This document shows positions 56,590 through 64,000 of a stretch of DNA of 64,000 nucleotides, one piece after another. This DNA comes from Crossaster papposus (Eukaryota; Echinodermata; Asteroidea; Velatida; Solasteridae), in contig JBAIAA010000604.1 in the NCBI GenBank assembly GCA_037893245.1, positions 372,001 through 436,000 of the forward strand. Direction: 5' to 3'. The notes beneath the pieces are model-generated. The model was not told the origin of the DNA. It searched no databases and saw nothing but the letters and a program-made list of their open reading frames with translations. Both the position numbers and the translations under genes were made by a program. The first letter of the stretch is position 1, and every line of letters starts with the position of its first letter.

Positions 56590-57350
56590 GCCCCTTACTC
56601 TCTAAATGTAAAAGAGTGACTTGCTCACTCTCAAAAAGAGTAATGAATTGTAGTGAAGTTGCGTAATGAGATGTAGGGCGTCATGAAATCGATCAACATA
56701 ATAAACAAGCCTAGCGGTCCATTTTGGAGTGTCTGTAGTCTGTTGATCTCACCCTGATTAAACACCATACAGTAAAGAATTACAATAGTCAAGGCGAGAA
56801 ATGATGAGGGAACGAACTGCATGAATACAGGTGTTGAGATCAAATACTTTTTTTCGAAGTTATGTTAGAAGACATGGAAATTGAAGAATAGAAATTAAAC
56901 ATTCCTGACTGAAGGAGAAGGATGAATTGGTACAAAATACGATATTTGGCTGCAGTAAAAAGTTGGGTTTTGTTTTCATTAGGCCTAAGCTTCATTTTTG
57001 TTGTAAATCATCCAGCATCTAACATCTGTGATGCCAACAGAGAGCTTACGAAGAGCTCGATATAAATCACCAGCTATGGAGAGGTAAAATTGATATACAT
57101 TTGGATATCATCAGCATAAATGTGAGTAGTGGCAGTCGACAACAGAGCCACGTGGAACACCAAAATCAACGGGTTGTTCAGAACAAAACTCCAGAGATGC
57201 TCACACGCTGATGGCGTTTTACTTAGTGCTAAGGTTGGATTTGTAAGCAGAGTGGAACGTCGTCTGTATATGGTTATCATCGATATGATCCTTGACACGG
57301 CTGGTCACAATCTTCTCTAAAAAAGGAAAAGGAATGTTAGAGCCAGGCTG
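56590..57350 (-). pseudogene. CR1-like LINE fragment, minus strand
   Basis: Right to left: FLEKIVTSRVKDHIDDNHIQ and TTFHSAYKSNLSTK, a deletion, then THIYADDIQMYINF (catalytic ADD) and a degenerate tail with IISRLDYCNSLLYGV and ARLVYYVDRFHDA. Stops and deletions throughout. Confidence 0.75.
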
Positions 57351-57389
57351 GTCGTTTTGGAATGCGTTAGGATCCAGGTTGTGTTTCTT

Positions 57390-58368
57390 CCCAGCTAGCA
57401 AAACAATTGGGACCCAGTTGGGTAATAATTGGAAACAACTGGGGAATACAATTGGGGCCCAGTTGGGAAATGCACCCGGGTATTCGCTTGGGACCCAAGT
57501 GGGCAATCTGGGCAAGGGTGGGATTTACACGGGTATAAACCTTGGAATTAATAAGCACCCACATTTGTATATTACAAATAATTTTATTGTAAAAAATTCA
57601 CAATTTACATGTACATGACATGTAGGCAGGAAACGTTAGTTGAGCTGAAAAACAGCCGATGGAAGGGTGCACACTTCGTCACCGTTTTCACGAAGAGGCG
57701 AATTTAGCCTTTCACGGTCGGAACAAACTTTTTGAGAAAATCGCTTGTAAAGTTGGTCCTTTTTTTCGTTTGGCAGTTTGAAACATAAAGATCCATAGAA
57801 TAAACAAGATTAAGGTATCATGGGAAAGAAGAGATTCCAATCTTCTTAAATATAGCAAACGTTAAGAAAAATGGGTGATTAGTTTTGCAGAATTAATCAA
57901 TTAATAGTATTGCCTCTTCGTGAAAACAAATAAACTATAAATTAGTAAATTCGCCCGTGGCTGTGAGAGTCAGAATGTATACATTTTCCCATTGCGCCTC
58001 AAATTCGCCTCTTCGTGAAAACGCTAAAAGCCAGTACGCGCCCGATTCACCGAATTCGCCTCTTCGTAAACACGCAAAAGGGCACTTGAGGACCAATTCG
58101 CCCATTCGTTAATTAGGTCAATTAGGATTTTAATGATTTTTTTGATGTATAACTTCACCAGGTTGTAGAAATTGCAATACTTAATCGTTTTCAAGCGAAT
58201 ACCCGGGTGCATTTCACAAATGGGGAACAGTTGGGCAAAATTGGGCCCCATTCGAATCCCAGTTTGCCTAATTGGGTCCCAGTCAATTTGCCCAACTGGG
58301 CCCCAATTGTATTGCCCAGTTTTCCCTAATTATTACCCAACTGGGTCCCAATTGTTTGGTTAACTGGG
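57390..58368. mobile_element. 979-bp MITE with CAATTGGGACCCAGTTGGG ends
   Basis: The left end CCCAGCTAGCAAAACAATTG and the right end CAATTGTTTGGTTAACTGGG are inverted, followed inward by more CCCAGTTGGG/CCCAACTGGG words. The core repeats CGCCTCTTCGTGAAAACGC (57680 inverted, 57913, 58006, 58054). No transposase. Confidence 0.75.
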
Positions 58369-58696
58369 TTGAGTATGGGCTCGACAAAGAGAACTTGGAA
58401 AAGTACCGGTAGAAAATGAGGAATTAACAATTATGATTAATGCAGGGGACAAAGACATGAATATTAGCTTTTAGCAGCCAAGTGGGCATAGTATCCAGAG
58501 AACACCATTTGTTGAAATTAGAGCTGATAATTATGTGTTTCCTGATCGTCAATCCCCTCCCTCCCTCTAATATCTTGTTCAAATGTGAAATACAAAATGT
58601 ATATACCCTGTGGTGACCTTTGACTCCCATTGTCCCCATTGTGTTTAGGGTACCAAATTATATTTAACAAAATACAATGAAATAAAACAAACTCAC

Positions 58697-58810
58697 CTTC
58701 CAAACAGGTTACTCCTTGGTATCCTGGAGGACAAATACAGGAAAACCCATTGATGACATCGACACATGTTGCTCTGTTGTAGCAAGGGGAACTATCACAA
58801 TAATTTGGCT
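58697..58810 (-). CDS. Gene A: most 5' visible EGF exon
   Basis: 114 bp, phase 1-1, acceptor CACCTGCAG, donor GAAG|GTGAGT. It encodes [20 protein letters not shown], then [17 protein letters not shown]: six cysteines with the CxCxxGYxG end. It differs from the three cassette EGFs, so it is an older, separate module. Upstream exons of gene A lie beyond the window. Confidence 0.9.
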
Positions 58811-59408
58811 CTGCAGGTGCAAAGATGACCAACAATAAAACTCGTATTACTTATATGCCATCAGCTTCTAGTCAGGTGGCTTAGCTAATTTAACGTTACC
58901 GGCCGGACAAAAGTACCAAATTTGGCATGGAGTTTCTTTTCGACCTACCTATTGATTGTATCCGTGGAACCCACTTGATCGGTTCCGATTTTCCAAGATG
59001 GCGGCCAAAATCCAAGATGGCCGCCAGAAACAAAGGAAATGTTATATTTCTCGCTGTAAAAATCGGAAATGAACAAATGAGGTGTCAATTCAGGTGTTTC
59101 TGGGGTCACTGAAACAAATGCCGGTCATGGCATGTTGCTCGGGTCACCCATTTCCAAGATGGCGGCCAAATTTCAAAATGGCCGCAAAAAAAAGGAAATT
59201 ACGTATATCTGACTGTGAAAATCGGAAATGAACAAATGAGGTGTCAATTCACGGGTTTCTGGGGTCACTGAAATAGATGCTGGCCATGGCATTTTGATCA
59301 GGTCACCCATTTCCAAGATGGCTGCCAAATTTCGTAATGGCCGCCAATACTACATTTCAGATATATGACGGAAATTTGTATAAAGAGGTGTAAAATCATT
59401 TTTAGATT

Positions 59409-61098
59409 CAGCACAGCTGAATCTTATAAAGTGGTAAGAGTATGTTAATGTGATGTAGGATGTGACGGATTAACTCCGACAAAACTGGCGGTCAAAACTG
59501 GCCCTTCTTCCAGCACCAGCTTGCCGTCCAAATAGGTGTTCCTTGGTGATGGCTAACCTAATCCCTATATCTGGCGGGAAGCCTATGCTTTCTCCCAGGA
59601 TACCTACTTGCAGGGTTCCTAGAGTGTCACACCGAGGAAGTGGCCCCAGCAAGTCCACAGCCACTTTCTCCACGGGCTCGACTACCAAATACTGTTTGAG
59701 CGGGGAAACTCTTTACTTCGCAGGAGATTTCCTCCTCCCACACAGCTCGCAACATCTAGTCTGATAAATTACCTCACACCCGCGGTTATTCCGGGCCAAT
59801 AGTATCGCAACTTGACCTTGGCCAAGTCTTATAAACCCCTAAATGGCCACTCGTCTGGCCACTCGTCCGGCCACCATGCAGCTTCTGAAGTACGACCTCT
59901 CTAAATATCTGAGGAAGTACTAGTCGCACCCTCACGGACTTCCCATCGCCGGACTCCGAATTTCTAGAACTCCGTCCTGCACCTCCAACTGATCTCAAGA
60001 GGACCAGAGGGTCTTGTGTGCCGATGAGGCGCCCGACTCCTTTGCCCTAACCATCCAAACAATACTTCCGTCACCAAGTTGACCCTCTCTGACTGCATCC
60101 TTAGGCAAGTGTGGTTGAGCAAGATGCCCCTCACCCTCGCCTCTGGGTTCGGCTCGTCAGATTCAACCTCATGGCGACATTCGTCAACCTCACTGATCGT
60201 TGTCACATTGGTCTTATTCGAAGCCTCAACGGTCTCTGGCGCTTCATCAGCGTCAGCACAGCTGAATCTTATAAAGTGGTAAGAGTATGTTAATGTGATG
60301 TAGGATGTGACGGATTAACTCCGACAAAACTGGCGGTCAAAACTGGCCCTTCTTCGAGCACCAGCTTGCTGTCCAAATAGGTGTTCCTTGGTGATGGCTA
60401 ACCTAATCCCTATATCTGGCGGGAAGCCTATGCTTCCTCTCAGGATACCTTCTTGCAGGTTTCCTAGAGTGTCACACCGAGGAAGTGGCCCCAGCAAGTC
60501 CACAGCCACCTTCTCCATGGGCTCGACCACCAAATACTGTTTGAGCGGGGAAACTCTTTACTTCGCAGGAGATTTCCTCCTCCCACACAGCTCGCAACAT
60601 CTAGTCTGATAAATGTCCTCACACCCGCGGTTTTTCCGGGCCAATAGTATCGCAACTTGACCTTGGCCAAAGTCTTATTAACCCCTAAATGGCCACTCGT
60701 CTGGCCACTCGTCCGGCCACCATGCAGCTCCTGAACTACGACCTCTCAAAATTTCTCAAGAAGTACTAGTCGCACCCTCACGGACTTCCCATCGCCGGAC
60801 TCCGAATTTCTAGGACACCGTCCTGCACCTCCAACTGATCCCAATAGGACCAACAGGGTATTGTTTGCCGATGAGGCGCCCGACTCCTTTGCCCTAATCA
60901 TCCAACCAATACTTCCGTCACCAAGTTGACCCTCTCTGACTGCATCCTTAGGCAAGTGTGGTTGAGCAAAGATGCCCCTCACCATCGCCTCTGGGATCGG
61001 CACGTCAGAGTCAACCTCATGGCGACATTCGTCAACCTCACTGATCGTTGTCACATTGGCCTTATTCGAAGCCTCAACGATCTCTGGCGCTTCATCAG
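59409..61098. repeat. 845-bp tandem duplication inside Gypsy pol
   Basis: Units 59409-60253 and 60254-61098 are nearly identical, both starting CAGCACAGCTGAATCTTATA or the equivalent junction. Each unit carries, on the minus strand, the spacer after RNase H and an integrase zinc-finger-like segment (VVLQKLHGGRTSG, LGVYKT, LRYYWPGKTAGVR). Confidence 0.85.
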
Positions 61099-62210
61099 CG
61101 ACAGCACGACCACACTGTTTGCAGGCCTTCCGGGACAACCCATCAGCATTTCCATGCTTCCGACCAGGTCTGTGCTGAATCGTCAAATCGTACTCACTGA
61201 TCACTTTCATCCACCTGGCAAGCTGATCCTCGGGGTCCTTAAAATTAAGCAACCACCTAAGAGCAGCATGGTCGGTTCGGAGTAGCACCTTCTGACCATA
61301 CAGGAACTGTCTAAACTTCCTGAGGTAGTTCCTCTCGCAAAGGCGAGGACCTTCTCTTCCCCATCATGGATCTGAGACAAAACTGCCCCAATCCCATCCC
61401 CACTAGCATTTGTATCTAAGTTGTAGTCGCTATTAGGAACGGGGTATGCCAACACCGGTGTTGTCTGCAGCCTCTGCTTAAACCCAACAAATGTCTGTTG
61501 GAAGGCATATGTCCACTGGAACTCACGCGACTTTTCAGTCAGCGCATGCAACGGTGAAGCAACCTCTGCAAATCCCCGGACAAACTTCCGATAATAGGAA
61601 GCGAGGCCTAAAAATCTTCGAACTTCCTTAACACACTTAGCTGTTGGCCAATTGGCCACGGCCCGAAACTTCTCAAGGTCGGTAGCCACACCTTCAGGCG
61701 ACACAATATGTCCCAAATAGCTCACTGATCTCTGAAACAAGAAGCACTTACTAGGCTTAAACTTTAAACCAGCTCGCCTCAACCTGGAGAAGACGACTCA
61801 CAGTCGTTCAATCTCCTCTTTCACAGTCTTGCCAAACACCATGACATCGTCCAGGTCTATCAGCAGGATGTCCCACTGAAGACCTGTCATCACCCTCTTC
61901 ATCAACCTTTCAAATGTCGCAGGGGCATTGCACAGACCAAAGGGCATGCAGCGCCAGCTGTATAAACCGTTCCGCACTACAAAGGTTGACTTCTGGTTGG
62001 CATCCTCATCGAGGTCGACCTGCCAATACCCGGACGCTAAATCGAGAGTGGAAAACCACTCTGCACCCACCAACGCATCTAGTGTCTCGTCGATACGAGG
62101 GACAGGGTAAGGATATTTGATTGTTACCTTATTCAGACCCCGATAGTCGACACAAAATCGCTTAGTTCCGTCCTTCTTCCGGACTAACACAACATTTGCA
62201 GCCTAGGGAC
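60746..62210 (-). pseudogene. Ty3/Gypsy pol remnant: RT and RNase H
   Basis: The RT frame (62190-61798) has VRKKDGTKRFCVDYRGLNKV, STLDLASGYWQVDL, MPFGLCNAPATFERLM and the catalytic box as IDLDD instead of the usual Y[IV]DD. A TAG at 62203-62205 interrupts just upstream. The second frame (61782-61290) reads CFLFQRSVSYLGHIVSPEG and VRRFLGLASYYRKFVRGFAE. The RNase H end HAALRWLLNFKDPEDQLARW with GRKHGNADGLSR is in a third frame. Gag and protease are absent. It encodes no working product. Confidence 0.85.
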
Positions 62211-62935
62211 ACGATAAACCCTCGCTTCTTAAAATCTCCAAACCTGCCTCTATATTTTCTCATGATTACACAAGGGATGGCGCTGAGTCCTCTCCTTGAA
62301 AGGACTCTCATCGCCCGTACTGATGTGGTGCTTCAGAAGAAAATACATCCTGGAATTCTATCAGGCATGCCTTCACCTCCTCATGATATTCCTCAGCGAG
62401 GTTGATCTTACTACGGTCGTATTATATCATGCAGGTAACTTGGCAAGCCTCCTTAAACCTCACACCCACGACTCTCATCCGGCACCACTACCGAGCCAAC
62501 CTCAACTGTCGCAATTGTGCCCACAGTAATTATGTGGGTACTTCAGGTACTTCTTCTAGCATTGACGCCATCCACCAAACTGACTAGAAACGGCGCAAAA
62601 GGCCCCAGAAGTCGCAAAAATGCGCCACGGCGATTGGTCACCACGCGCTAATTATTCTATGCAGTCACCGGGCAGAAGCTACGTGAACCGGTAATTGGTT
62701 GCTTAACCCTGATCATGCAGCCGTGCGTTGATGATTGGCCGCTGCGCCATGTATAACGCGGTATGAGCGCGTGATCCTATACATGAGCAATATATTTGTA
62801 GATTAACTAGACGTGCATACGAGTCGGCATATAGGCCCTACCCAGTTCCGTTACAATACATTGTATTGCAAAATTGTAGATAAAATTCCTGAATACTACC
62901 AGTATGTACTTAACAGTGACAATGTGTATTTTTTG
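62211..62935. other. Decayed interior of the large inverted-repeat element
   Basis: Upstream (minus-strand sense) of the Gypsy RT fragment. No gag, protease or LTR pair can be recognised. The short ORFs lack motifs. Confidence 0.4.
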
Positions 62936-63412
62936 TTATATTGGCCGCCATCTTGGAAATGGGTGACCCGAGCAAAATGCCATGACCAGCATCTGTTTCA
63001 GTGACCCAAGAAACCCCTGAATTGACACCTCATTTGTTCATTTCCGATTTTCACAGTCAGATATACGTAATTTCCTTTTTTTGGGCGGCCATTTTGAAAT
63101 TTGGCCGTCATCTTGGAAATGGGTGACCCGATCAACATGCCATGACCAGCATCTGTTTCAGTGACCCCGGAAACACCTGAATTGACACCTCATTTGCTCA
63201 TTTGTTCATTTTTACAGCCAGATATATGACATTTCCCTAGTTTCTGGCGGCCATCTTGGATTTTGGCCGCCATCTTGGAAAATCGGAACCGATCAAGTGG
63301 GTTCCACGGATAAAATCAATAGATAGGTCGAAAAGAATCTCTATGCCAAATTTGGTACTTTTGTCCGGCCGGTAACGTTAACCCTGAAAATTGTCGCTAA
63401 GCCACCTGACTA

Positions 63413-64000
63413 TTCGGTGCCAAAATTGGTCCACCGGTATCAAATAATCGAGAGGATTAATGTTCATAGCAATGTCTGGCAAGGTATGCACACCTATGAA
63501 TTAAACAAAAATGTGTGATAGCACTGCAGCATCAGCGGTGGCATCTTTGTGGGTGTTATTGAGAGAAAATGCAAAAATTTATGGACCCCTGTATATTTTC
63601 AATGGACCGATTTCTCTTCTTGCCTCCCGGCCTATTTATGCGCATGCGTGCATGAATTTGAATTTATTAGAAAACTGGTTTATTTGAGCAATCACAACAA
63701 AACAACCTTTTTTTTATCGTAGAAAGGCCTGCCAATGCGAACAGGCAAATATATTCGTTGGAGTATATCATAATTTTTCAAAAATAGTTCGGAAAAGACA
63801 ATCAAAATTTTGAAAAAGAACGGACACACCAACTGTAATAAAGACTACGAACCTTCTTCGATGTGAATACCTCCACTTCGTTGAAAGATACGAGGGCCGT
63901 AAGTGTGCACGCCTGCGCCTGACGTGTGTATACGGAAAAGGACTATGTAGGCCCAGTCAGTCCAATAGACGTAGTCATTGTATACAGCAAGATCGTAAGG
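63413..64000. other. Gene A intron or upstream DNA, nothing recognised
   Basis: AT-rich unique sequence with no exon-like frame or repeat that I can identify. Confidence 0.4.

Larger units (their letters stand above)
58869..63412. mobile_element. Large inverted-repeat element with CAAGATGGCGGC repeats
   Basis: AGTCAGGTGGCTTAGC at the left and GCTAAGCCACCTGACT at the right start inverted arms of roughly 530 and 480 bp (to about 59400; from about 62936). Each arm has two or three units of about 150-175 bp with CCAAGATGGCGGCCAAA, ATCGGAAATGAACAAATGAG and GGTGTCAATTCA blocks. The interior is mostly broken Gypsy pol sequence. The left end is 59 bp from gene A's EGF exon. Confidence 0.75.

Overview
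This window is animal nuclear DNA: gene-poor, intron-rich and packed with transposons. The supportable host exons encode extracellular modules (YWTD propeller, EGF, CCP/sushi), all on the minus strand and all joined in phase 1 as in shuffled metazoan receptors. The mobile DNA (DIRS, Ty3/Gypsy, CR1/jockey-like LINEs, a Penelope-like fragment, PIF/Harbinger, hAT, a tRNA-derived SINE, many foldback MITEs) suggests an invertebrate deuterostome, most likely an echinoderm or relative. The lineage is an inference from style, not a proof.

Layout. 1-14.4 kb is a complex satellite-like domain of two related monomer families (about 175 and about 148 bp) saturated with TGACGTCA and GTCACGTGAC palindromes. 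It is broken by A-rich tracts carrying perfect hairpins, a TGACCTTTGACCT-bearing repeat (2.7-3.3 kb), a CRE/AATATT repeat (3.5-4.2 kb) and a diverged repeat with CTCF-like and ETS-like motifs (12.7-13.9 kb). 14.5-17.7 kb holds the first two coding exons (signal peptide, YWTD) of receptor gene B, running leftward into the array. 20.27-22.29 kb is a 2-kb palindromic element made of 42-bp repeats. 24.0-30.3 kb is a much larger inverted-repeat element whose terminus resembles it and whose left arm was split by a 2.9-kb hAT element carrying further nested MITEs.

32.2-58.8 kb holds the 3' part of receptor gene A. In transcript order (right to left) the exons are EGF, EGF, CCP, EGF, CCP, EGF, CCP, CCP, transmembrane, cytoplasmic tail with stop. 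Three EGF+CCP pairs are segmental duplicates that also share an intronic SINE. Between exons lie a decayed Harbinger element (transposase plus divergent MADF-type gene), several LINE pieces, a decayed DIRS retrotransposon and long-TIR MITEs. 58.9-63.4 kb is another large inverted-repeat element, with YY1-type motifs in its arms, enclosing a broken Ty3/Gypsy pol with an 845-bp tandem duplication.

Genes A and B lie head to tail on the same strand. Gene A ends at about 32.2 kb and gene B starts at 17.66 kb, so they could be neighbouring members of one receptor family. The 5' end of A and everything after the YWTD exon of B are outside what can be read here.
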